From NCBI GenBank assembly GCA_010027825.1, contig RGUK01000035.1:1-12116 (forward strand): 12,116 bases of DNA, given 5' to 3'. Shown here in pieces: positions 5,627-12,098 of this stretch; position 1 is the first letter of the stretch; every line of letters begins with the position of its first letter. The stretch comes from a bacterium. GTDB lineage: Bacteria > Dependentiae > Babeliae > Babeliales > RVW-14. A program made the position numbers and the translations under genes. The notes below the pieces were generated by a model. It was not told the origin of the DNA, searched no databases, and was given only the letters and a program-made list of their open reading frames with translations.

Positions 5627-7441
5627 TTACAGTTTAAATTTGCGAATAAAATTAGCACGGATGCTTTTTAGGCTGCTGTTCTTATTAACACGAATCGGGT
5701 GACCTTTGCCACGCAACTCTTCAGCAAGTGCTACAAATCCTTCACGGTCTTTTGGCAGCGACGCACGAGTGAGTGACTGACCATTGCCTAACAATAGTGG
5801 TAGAATCCGAGCAGCGGCTGTCACCAACGGAATAAAGCCGCCTTTAGTCTTTGTAGGAAGTTTAGGTTTGCGTCCACGACCTTTGCGTTTGCCCATTCCT
5901 TCTTGGGCTGCTGCTTCAGCGACCGGTGCGTCTGGGAGGTCTGGCATTGCGGGTGCGGCTTGAACGGGTTCTGCGACTGGCAGACGAGCGGCTTCAACTT
6001 TGGCTTTACGCATTCCGTTGCGAGGCATTTCTGCCGGAGTGCTGCCGGGGAACGGGTCTCCTAAATAAGCACCACTGCGGTCTCCAAATGCTTGACGCAC
6101 ATCACGGTCAAACCGTGCGTTTTTCATTCCATATTCACGGGCTAATGTGTCTTCACGAGTTGGAGCATTGGGGGTGAATCGGTCAGACATTCCAGTTGGA
6201 CGACTAGGGACAGCAGCACGGGACGCACGAGGACGAGCACCGCCACGAGGACGACCGCGACCGCGACCACGAGTTTCTGGGGGCGGTTCAGCGACAACAT
6301 TAGGAGTAAAAAAAGATTCTGGAGCAAATTCTTCAAGCACTTCTGGTTCAGCCAGTAAGTTCAAATCAAAAAATCGTTTGACTTCTTCACCCATTCTTGG
6401 ACTATCCATACCCAAAGTTCGCGCAGTTACTTCACTGGCGCGACGACGCTCCGCAGCAGTTGAATTTACTTTAACCAACATAGCCCTTGTGTACAAATAA
6501 GATTTAATTAATGAACTCGCCAGTCGTGTAAAGAATGGAAATCGTGTTTCAAACCGACGACCCATCATACCGCGAGGAACTTCTTCATCTTCATCAAGAC
6601 CTTCATAATCAGCATCTCTAATCCAATCAGCCAAAAGGCTTTCGCGTCCACGAACAATAATTTCAAGTTGTTCTAATAGTGCTTCCAACTGTTCTCTGTT
6701 TGCTGTGGAGCCAAAGCGTAATAGAAGTTTAGTGAAATCAGAGCCTTGTTTCCCGGCAAGGCGGTCAATGTCGTTTCCACGATATACTGTTACACTGTCT
6801 TCAATCGCATCAAGCAAACTAAATACTTCAAGGGCTAGACCAGACGGTGCTTCAAATCCTTGCGTTACTCGTTCTTCAATCATCACTGGTGCTGCGGCTT
6901 GTTCAGCGACTGAAAGCGTCTTAAATGCGGATTCGGCTTGGTCAATATTGTTAAGTTGGCGAATGCGGTCACGCAGTTTAGCGACACCGTATCGCTGACC
7001 TTGTGCGGAGCGAAGCACACCGCCCCTCATTCCACCGGTCTTTACACAATGGAAAGGAGCATCAGAAGCATCACGCCGAGCGGAGTAAATATCGCCACCA
7101 AGACCGCCACTGCCATTGCTGGGATTAGCAAAGCGTCGTTGGCTGAGGACTACCGGAGGAAGTCCGTAGTAGCCCGCGTGTCCGTGATTCGCACGATAGT
7201 GGGATGCTGCTGTATCTCGTACAGCATTGAGTGCCCGTCTGTGAGCATCAATGCGTTTCTGCTCGTGATAAAGGGCTTGTAAGTCATCACCGGCGGGGAG
7301 GAATTTCGGCGCGGGTCGTACCGAGTTTGCGTAGGCAATATTGCCCGGCTCAAAGGCAGCGAAAGTATTCTCAAACACTGTTGGAAATGTAAGTTGAACG
7401 CCGACATCACCACCGGGCTTCTTTGTACCAAAGGCAGCCAT
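5627..7441 (-). CDS. Basic core-like virion protein, 604 residues
   Basis: I do not recognise a named family. The N-terminal 130 residues include a run rich in His, Tyr and Arg. MRGG at 138-141, followed by a basic segment, fits an adenain-like cleavage site. Residues 160-360 look alpha-helical with an acidic patch (GLDEDEEVP, 281-289). At 391-401 RGRGRGRPRGG is an AT-hook-like DNA-binding stretch, and GKRKGRGRKPKLPTKTKGG at about 517-535 is a second basic patch. This is immediately followed by the hydrophobic FIPLVTAAARILPLLLG. The basic-GG-hydrophobic layout recalls adenovirus core peptide pX (MRGGILPLL...), a comparison from known family sequence. The C-terminus ends RVNKNSSLKSIRANFIRKF plus KL. 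The ATG lies after ATTAGAAAA. A DNA-condensing core protein is the best inference. Confidence 0.7.
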   Translation of the reverse strand: MAAFGTKKPGGDVGVQLTFPTVFENTFAAFEPGNIAYANSVRPAPKFLPAGDDLQALYHEQKRIDAHRRALNAVRDTAASHYRANHGHAGYYGLPPVVLSQRRFANPSNGSGGLGGDIYSARRDASDAPFHCVKTGGMRGGVLRSAQGQRYGVAKLRDRIRQLNNIDQAESAFKTLSVAEQAAAPVMIEERVTQGFEAPSGLALEVFSLLDAIEDSVTVYRGNDIDRLAGKQGSDFTKLLLRFGSTANREQLEALLEQLEIIVRGRESLLADWIRDADYEGLDEDEEVPRGMMGRRFETRFPFFTRLASSLIKSYLYTRAMLVKVNSTAAERRRASEVTARTLGMDSPRMGEEVKRFFDLNLLAEPEVLEEFAPESFFTPNVVAEPPPETRGRGRGRPRGGARPRASRAAVPSRPTGMSDRFTPNAPTREDTLAREYGMKNARFDRDVRQAFGDRSGAYLGDPFPGSTPAEMPRNGMRKAKVEAARLPVAEPVQAAPAMPDLPDAPVAEAAAQEGMGKRKGRGRKPKLPTKTKGGFIPLVTAAARILPLLLGNGQSLTRASLPKDREGFVALAEELRGKGHPIRVNKNSSLKSIRANFIRKFKL

Positions 7442-7484
7442 TTTTCTAATAGTAAAAACTAAATAAAAATGGCAAAAATCATTT

Positions 7485-8636
7485 TTAATACAAGCCTTCT
7501 GATTTCACAATCCGACTTGCTTCACCAAGACCACATCCGCGTTCTTTCATTACTCGTTTTACAATTTCACCACGAGCAGAACCACCACGCATTTTACCCA
7601 TTCCTTTGAATGCTGTAGAAGCCAGCCCACTCACACGCCCGTATGCGGCTGTGTCTCCGCCTTTGTCGGGATGATTGCGTAAAGACCATTTTTTGAAGTC
7701 AGATAACGAATTGATTCCCATTGATGACAATTCTGCTTTTGCTCGTTCAACAGCGGAAGATGCCGGGGCGGCTGAACTATATTCTTGTGATTTAGGTTCT
7801 GCTTTGGGTGTTGCTTTGGGTGCTTCAGATTTCTTGCTTCCAAACAGAGATTTAATAAATGACATAATGGTGTCCAGAATGCCACTGCCTTTCATCCGTT
7901 GGCTTGTCTGTAGTTTCATCATCAGTTCTTCAGCCTTTGCGGCGTTTTTAGGGTCAGAGTCTTTAATGCGTTGTAGCACGCTTAGCAACTTTTTCTTGCT
8001 GGGTCGCTTACCAAGACCGAACATACCGGCAAGGTCGCTAATGACCGGGATGCCCAAATCGCTGATAACTCCAGCCCCTTCCATTTCAGAATCAGAATCA
8101 GACTCGTGTAGGATATGTAGATTGCCTTCACCCTCATAGCGTCCAGTGTTGATGCCACCAGCCATTCCAGCATAACCATATTCACCGGAAGGCATATCTG
8201 CTTCCATCTGTTCTAACAGATTGTGGATGCTAGGACGGGCTGCGATGTCAGCATCAATCTGCTTAGATAAGGTGCGTCGCATAGGCACTGATTTCCGACC
8301 GCCTTTGAATCGGCTCAGCCCCATTGACCCCACATATCCGCCCCGAATCGGGTTCGCTCGTTCCGCTTCCTCTTCCAGTGCTCGGACATCTGCCATCGCC
8401 TTCACAGCCGGTCGGGCTGAGGGCAGTAGAGTCGCAGCCCGAGCACCCCCCACCACGCGCTGTGGAGCAGCCGCACCGCCACGCATCTTGCTGGTGCCGT
8501 GGCGTGGCGTAGCACCCGTCTTCATACTCATTCGGTGTGCCAGTTCTTCCAGTGCCCGCATATCCGCTAGTTCTTTCACTTCTAATCGTGCCATATACAT
8601 CGGGTTCCGAATTATTTTTGACACGCATTGCTTCAA
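7485..8636 (-). CDS. Virion precursor with five cleavage-like sites, a lytic-type peptide and a J-domain-like motif
   Basis: The frame is open for 383 codons, but its first codon is TTG. The first ATG is codon 13 (8600) and another is codon 15 (8594), so the start is uncertain and an upstream +1 frame may supply the N-terminus. Adenain-type sites occur at MRGG 51-54, IRGG 97-100, MAGG 158-161, MKGS/G 248-252 and MRGG 349-352. The motif ADxRALEExAxR occurs twice (24-35, 82-93), a short internal duplication. Cleavage at 251 would expose GILDTIMSFIKSLFGSKK, a hydrophobic amphipathic peptide like the adenovirus protein VI lytic helix. Residues 310-327 (SDFKKWSLRNHPDKGG) contain the HPDKGG signature of J-domains. 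The C-terminus, IVKRVMKERGCGLGEASRI, then VKSEGLY, resembles a tail seen in other large-virus virion proteins. A structural precursor is likely; the J-like region may recruit host Hsp70. Confidence 0.75.
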   Translation of the reverse strand: MKQCVSKIIRNPMYMARLEVKELADMRALEELAHRMSMKTGATPRHGTSKMRGGAAAPQRVVGGARAATLLPSARPAVKAMADVRALEEEAERANPIRGGYVGSMGLSRFKGGRKSVPMRRTLSKQIDADIAARPSIHNLLEQMEADMPSGEYGYAGMAGGINTGRYEGEGNLHILHESDSDSEMEGAGVISDLGIPVISDLAGMFGLGKRPSKKKLLSVLQRIKDSDPKNAAKAEELMMKLQTSQRMKGSGILDTIMSFIKSLFGSKKSEAPKATPKAEPKSQEYSSAAPASSAVERAKAELSSMGINSLSDFKKWSLRNHPDKGGDTAAYGRVSGLASTAFKGMGKMRGGSARGEIVKRVMKERGCGLGEASRIVKSEGLY

Positions 8637-8763
8637 TTTCTAATTCTTCTTTGTGCTCATTGTATTGGACTTTCAAAATCATAAGATTCTTTTCCACTGG
8701 AATTCTTACGAAGACACGATTATCTATTCCAAGGATAAAGGTATTGACTGCTCTGCTCCACAT
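8587..8763 (-). CDS. Possible N-terminal segment of the upstream frame (frame break with the 383-codon gene)
   Basis: From an ATG at 8763 the frame reads about 55 protein-like residues, including RVFVRIPVEKNLMILKVQYN and KEELEIEAMRVKNNSEPD. It then continues open but turns into shadow-like Cys/Gly/Arg-rich sequence over the 383-codon gene. Its start is only 29 nt from the divergent gene at 8793, the natural place for a gene start in so compact a genome. Joining it to the 383-codon frame needs a +1 shift, as at the capsid gene. It could also be a separate small overlapping gene. The end given is where I stop believing the frame; the stop codon itself lies near 8263. Confidence 0.45.
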
Positions 8764-8792
8764 TATTTTATTTTACCTAGATATATTTAGAT
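8764..8792. promoter_or_regulatory. AT-rich divergent promoter region
   Basis: Twenty-nine bases of almost pure A/T, including TTATTTTA and GATATATTTAGAT, separate two divergent ATG codons (8763 minus, 8793 plus). A TATA-like core for one or both genes is plausible. Confidence 0.4.
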
Positions 8793-9251
8793 ATGGACTC
8801 TACCGAAGTGTTTGATGATGTTGTGTTGATGCCGAAAAAGGCTTTCAAAAAGGAGCATAAGAAACTAACAAAATTGCTTGGTCGCACACAGAAGGAATTG
8901 AAGAAGGAAGCATCTGAGCAGAAGAAGGAGATGAAAGATGTATTGAGTGGAGGGATGTTTAGTTTGCGGCGACACACTGCTCCGGGGCGTTCAAGGAGCG
9001 AAAGCGAAGACTCGGAAGAAAAGCGGCGGCGTGCGGAGCGTTTGATGCCGAAAAAACCATCGTTGCCGGAAAGAGTAAATCGCAGACGAGCATTTTATGT
9101 TGGTGTATTACATCAGTTAAATGCTTTGCGGGCTGCGAACAGCGAAGATGTTTCAACGCGTGTGATTGAACACACATATGGCAAAGAAGTTCTTGAGGAT
9201 GTATTAGCATTAGAAGCAGCATTTTCAATGGCACGAATGGAGCGTGGATAA
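8793..9251 (+). CDS. Charged coiled-coil virion-like protein, 152 residues
   Basis: No known family is recognised. Residues 14-50 are a Lys/Glu-rich probable coiled coil (for example KKAFKKEHKKLTKLLG). LSGG at 51-54 followed by MFSLRR fits an adenain-like cleavage site and would separate the coil from an Arg/Ser/Glu-rich stretch (59-82). MPKK occurs twice (13-16, 85-88). The C-terminal third (95-150) is predicted helical with no catalytic motif. The cleavage-like site and divergent pairing with the virion precursor suggest a minor virion protein. The ATG follows GATATATTTAGAT. The stop at 9251 leads directly into a repeated inverted-repeat element. Confidence 0.65.
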   Translation: MDSTEVFDDVVLMPKKAFKKEHKKLTKLLGRTQKELKKEASEQKKEMKDVLSGGMFSLRRHTAPGRSRSESEDSEEKRRRAERLMPKKPSLPERVNRRRAFYVGVLHQLNALRAANSEDVSTRVIEHTYGKEVLEDVLALEAAFSMARMERG

Positions 9252-9252
9252 G

Positions 9253-9376
9253 TGGGAATTTGGGAATTGTGCTCAGCCCTCACGGGTCATTCAGCCTCCG
9301 GCATCCAGCAGCCCATTGCCCAGCCAAGGCTTCCCCCAACAGTGCGTGAGTGAAAAGCAAAATTCCAAAATTCCCA
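9253..9376 (+). repeat. Intergenic inverted-repeat element, copy 1 (124 nt)
   Basis: TGGGAATTTGGGAATT (9253-9268) pairs with AATTCCAAAATTCCCA (9361-9376) at 15 of 16 positions. An inner perfect 6-bp stem, CTCACG (9279-9284) with CGTGAG (9345-9350), lies inside, around a locally GC-rich core. The element starts right after the stop codon at 9251. A second copy of similar size with an identical right arm lies at 11748-11872. It may be a 3'-end processing hairpin or a small mobile repeat. Confidence 0.75.
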
Positions 9377-9395
9377 AATGTTGTTATATATTAGA

Positions 9396-10892
9396 ATGGA
9401 CTATCGTGTTGCTATACCTTCATTCAAAAGGTCTGAGTTGATTCAAAAGCGAACATTGCCACTTCTTCTAAATGGAAAAGTACCGTCTTCAAAGATTGAT
9501 ATTTTTGTTGCTGATAGCGATGAAGAAAATTTATATGAGTCGTCAATCCCAAAAGAAATGTATGGTCGGATTATCAATACAAAACGAACCGGCATTTCTC
9601 AAACCCGTAATTTTATTATTGATTATTATGCTGAAAGGCAGAAAATTGTGTTCATTGACGATGATGTGAGTAAAGTGATTCGTAAATCAAAAGGGAAAAT
9701 TGCGGAGATTGAAGATTTGGATAAGTTCTTTAGAGAAAGTTTTAAGAAGATAGAAAAGCACGGTGTATACTTATGGACAGTAAAAAATATGTATAATCCA
9801 TTTTACAAACGACAACTTAAGGAAGAAGGGAGCATTGGATTGATTCAATTTAGCGGTGATTTGATGGGAATTATAAATAGACATAAAATGAAAATAAAGA
9901 CGACATTAAGGACTGGAGAAGCAGAACAAGTTGAACTTTTATTTAGATATTATAAAGAAGACGGAGGAATACTTAGATTTGAGAATGTGATAGTAACATC
10001 TACCAAATTGACACCGGGTGGTAAGGTGGCTAGTAGAGGTTCCGTAGAAGCACGAAAGCGTGATATAGTGCCAAATTTAAAAGCGTTACAAAGCGAATTT
10101 CCAGATTTAGTCAAGAAGACTATTGAAGTATCAAAATACCAGTCTCGTCCAAAGTTTGATTTGGTTGATATGCCAGTCAAAAAAGTGGAGGGAGGGGCAT
10201 CTATTGTTCCGAAGGATGAAAATAGTCCGGTATTAGTTCAATTAAAGACGAGACCTCCTTTTGAAAAAGCAAAAGCAAAATTCATAGAAGAGATTGAGAA
10301 AGTGACAATTCCAAAAATCAAACGCTCACGCTATTATCCAAAGGGGCATCCCAAAGAAGGGCAAGTACACATAGTCCAACGAGATTTGATAATTGGTACA
10401 ATTGGTAGAACCGAGAATTTTGGATTTGGTAAAACACGAAGTGGATTCAAGCCATTTGTGGCAAACACAAAATATCCAGAATTATTCAAAGCGTTGGTGG
10501 AGTTAGGTAACACTGTTGTACCTAAAAATTGGCATTACAGTGCGATAACATTAAATGTAGGTGTAAAAGCGAAAAAGCACATTGATGGTCAAAATGTGGG
10601 TATGAGTGTCATTATTGCTGTAGGTGATTTCACGGATGGTGGATTATATGTGTTTAATCCAGATGGTTCAAATAAGAGATTGATTGATATACACGACAAG
10701 CCGGCTATGTTCAATGGTGCGATACTTCCTCATCAGACGCAGCCGTTCAAAGGCGAAAGATATTCAATAATTTTCTACAATCAGAAAGAGGGTGCGAGGA
10801 TACCCGGTGTAAGAGCAGTTGGTAAAGGAGATGATATTGAAGAGTTGATAGGAGAAGGAGATTGTCCTTGTAGTGGTGGAGTTTTTGCCTAA
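9396..10892 (+). CDS. Fusion of a GT-A glycosyltransferase and a TET/JBP-type 2-oxoglutarate dioxygenase (DNA base hypermodification)
   Basis: The 498-residue protein has two enzyme domains. Residues 1-245 are a GT-A glycosyltransferase: VAIPSFKRSELI at the start, IDIFVAD (34-40), GISQTRNF (66-73) and the metal/nucleotide-sugar motif IVFIDDD (84-90). This pattern matches the glycosyltransferases known to accompany TET/JBP enzymes. Residues about 330-462 are a double-stranded beta-helix dioxygenase: HID (H395, D397) and H446 would bind iron, and R455 in GERYSIIFY would bind 2-oxoglutarate. TET/JBP enzymes oxidise the methyl group of thymine or 5-methylcytosine in DNA. In kinetoplastids JBP and a separate glucosyltransferase make base J, so this protein could do both steps. 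The ATG at 9396 is preferred because TTATATATTAGA precedes it; an in-frame ATG at 9378 is the alternative. The gene is visibly AT-richer than the capsid genes. The base and sugar are unknown. Confidence 0.8.
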   Translation: MDYRVAIPSFKRSELIQKRTLPLLLNGKVPSSKIDIFVADSDEENLYESSIPKEMYGRIINTKRTGISQTRNFIIDYYAERQKIVFIDDDVSKVIRKSKGKIAEIEDLDKFFRESFKKIEKHGVYLWTVKNMYNPFYKRQLKEEGSIGLIQFSGDLMGIINRHKMKIKTTLRTGEAEQVELLFRYYKEDGGILRFENVIVTSTKLTPGGKVASRGSVEARKRDIVPNLKALQSEFPDLVKKTIEVSKYQSRPKFDLVDMPVKKVEGGASIVPKDENSPVLVQLKTRPPFEKAKAKFIEEIEKVTIPKIKRSRYYPKGHPKEGQVHIVQRDLIIGTIGRTENFGFGKTRSGFKPFVANTKYPELFKALVELGNTVVPKNWHYSAITLNVGVKAKKHIDGQNVGMSVIIAVGDFTDGGLYVFNPDGSNKRLIDIHDKPAMFNGAILPHQTQPFKGERYSIIFYNQKEGARIPGVRAVGKGDDIEELIGEGDCPCSGGVFA

Positions 10893-11030
10893 AATTACCT
10901 ATAAACAAGGTCAATATTGAATGAGGGGGCTGAAAAAAATTGAAGCGTCCGCCGCCCGACTGGTGTTGGGTGGGCGGCAAATTTCATTCAGAATTCATTC
11001 AGAGTTTCTTACTTACCTTTCTTACTTACA
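10893..11030 (+). terminator. Structured intergenic region with GC-rich hairpin
   Basis: GCCGCCC (10951-10957) and GGGCGGC (10972-10978) form a 7-bp stem with a 14-nt loop. Outside it, TTGAATGA (10917-10924) pairs with TCATTCAG (10984-10991) at 7 of 8 positions. TTCATTCAG is then repeated directly at 10994-11002. It follows the stop of the fusion gene at 10892 and may end its transcript. It lacks the arms of the two related intergenic elements. Confidence 0.5.
11005..11029 (+). repeat. Twin 12-nt direct repeat in the leader before an ATG
   Basis: TTTCTTACTTAC occurs twice (11005-11016 and 11018-11029), separated by one C, and ends one base before the ATG at 11031. It could be a promoter or leader element, or a replication-slippage duplication. 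Confidence 0.6.
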
Positions 11031-11738
11031 ATGGCTTCCACAATCAGCAAGTGCTTGTCTGAAGCGACTAAAAATGGCAAATCAATCCGAAGTTCGTTGG
11101 TGGGAAAGGCTCTTATTGCGATTCGTCAAATCGCAGAGGCGACCGGAGCCGATTCAAACAAGTTGGCACGAGAGTATTTGAGTGCTGAGGCAGAAGAGAT
11201 TCTGGAACCAGAATATGACTATCTGGTACAGTTGGCAATACTAAAAGTTTGGGGAATTCTGGTTCCGCATAAGGCATTCAAGAAATCTGATTTGGTGCCA
11301 GTAGAGAATCGTCCTCGTGATGACAGACCGATTGGCGATTGCTACGCAAATGCTGCCAAAGAGTGTCGTGCGACCGGGAATCCACCGGTGATTGGATGGA
11401 TGCTATGTTTCGTTGGAAATATGATGAACATCATTCCACACGCATTCAATTATGACACTCGTCGCAAAACTTATTATGACACTGACAAACCAAAGCACTG
11501 TGATTCATTGGACGAAAGATATGTGCTATTGTGTTACAGTCTGAGGGAGACTAACAAGTGGTTCGCATCGCCGACTGACCTACCGGTGAAAGTAGGGACA
11601 TTCTGGATTTGCGTAGAGTCTGACAAGAAGCGTGTATTAATGATTCATTGTCAGACGACGGAGTCTGGCACACCGAAAAGTCGTGATAAGGTTATCTACG
11701 CAGCAGCCATCAACGACATACGCGGGGACGATGATTAA
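11031..11738 (+). CDS. Papain/transglutaminase-like Cys-His-Asp protein, 235 residues
   Basis: The centre carries GDCYANAAK (102-110), GW (122-123), PHAFNYD (136-142) and TYYDTD (147-152). A Cys in a CYxNA helix, then His in HAFN, then Asp after a short strand is the order of papain-like and transglutaminase-like folds. It resembles small phage and viral proteins with CxANA...EGW...HAW...DPT motifs. Candidate catalytic residues are C104, H137 and D150 or D152. The N-terminal 75 residues look helical and could be a partner-binding region. The order Cys-His-Asp argues against adenain, whose order is His-acid-Cys, so it is unlikely to be the capsid maturation protease. It could be a protease, amidase or deamidase against a host target; this is inference. 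The ATG follows a twin 12-nt repeat. The gene leads into the second inverted-repeat element. Confidence 0.6.
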   Translation: MASTISKCLSEATKNGKSIRSSLVGKALIAIRQIAEATGADSNKLAREYLSAEAEEILEPEYDYLVQLAILKVWGILVPHKAFKKSDLVPVENRPRDDRPIGDCYANAAKECRATGNPPVIGWMLCFVGNMMNIIPHAFNYDTRRKTYYDTDKPKHCDSLDERYVLLCYSLRETNKWFASPTDLPVKVGTFWICVESDKKRVLMIHCQTTESGTPKSRDKVIYAAAINDIRGDDD

Positions 11739-11747
11739 AGAGTAAGT

Positions 11748-11872
11748 TGGGAATTCTGGAATTCTGGAGAGCGGCGAAGCGGCAAGCGGCGGCGGTGGCT
11801 GAGTGGGCGGCGGGCGGCGGCGGCGGATTGCGTGAAGCGTGCGTGCGTGAAAACAAAATTCCAAAATTCCCA
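11748..11872 (+). repeat. Intergenic inverted-repeat element, copy 2 (125 nt)
   Basis: TGGGAATTCTGGAATT (11748-11763) pairs with AATTCCAAAATTCCCA (11857-11872) at 15 of 16 positions. The right arm is identical to that of copy 1 and is preceded by a similar GTGAAAA. The core is very GC-rich, with GCGGC/GGCGG runs, and unlike copy 1 in sequence. It starts 9 nt after a stop codon. Conserved arms with a variable core and constant length suggest a hairpin selected for structure, or a small non-autonomous mobile element. Confidence 0.75.
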
Positions 11873-11908
11873 TTTATTCTTGAAATTCAAACAAAAGATT
11901 AATTAATT

Positions 11909-12091
11909 GTCTAAACTTTAAACAAAAATGTCTAAAAAATGTCTAAAAACCAAACAAATTTTTGATTCCTTGTTGCTGCGAAAGATAATCTCTTAATTCT
12001 GAGATAATCTTTGGCGATTTTTGGCGGCGTCAATTTAGACTATTTAGACGGAGAAATTATTTAGACGGCAAAATTCCCGAAATAATTAGAC
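11909..12091. repeat. Inverted iteron-like heptamers around a hairpin (possible origin)
   Basis: GTCTAAA occurs at 11909, 11930 and 11941. Its reverse complement TTTAGAC occurs at 12034, 12043 and 12060, with a variant ATTAGAC at 12085. The two groups face each other across a hairpin at 11981-12012. No gene is visible between 11739 and 12116. Symmetric repeats around a stem in AT-rich non-coding DNA are typical of replication origins or regulatory hubs; the role here is inferred. Confidence 0.65.
11981..12012. other. 12-bp hairpin at the centre of the heptamer array
   Basis: AAAGATAATCTC and GAGATAATCTTT pair at 11 of 12 positions (one A-A mismatch) around the loop TTAATTCT. It lies between the two inverted groups of heptamers, as an origin unwinding or nicking structure might. 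It could also act as a terminator. Confidence 0.6.
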
Positions 12092-12098
12092 GCTTCTT

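Noticed and set aside
6200..6440. Plus-strand open frame of 117 codons at 6147-6500
   Set aside because: It is antisense to the Arg/Gly-rich part of the 604-residue core-like protein and is open because of biased composition.
8263..8586. C-terminal part of the minus-strand frame starting at 8763
   Set aside because: Here it is Cys/Gly/Arg-rich shadow sequence opposite in frame to the well-supported virion precursor; only the first 55 or so codons look real.
11031..11738. Candidate adenain-like maturation protease
   Set aside because: Adenain order is His, acid, Cys; this protein has Cys before His before Asp.
11740..11872. CRISPR or tRNA-like structure in the GC-rich spacer
   Set aside because: There are no regularly spaced repeats and no cloverleaf; the only clear structure is the paired 16-nt arms.
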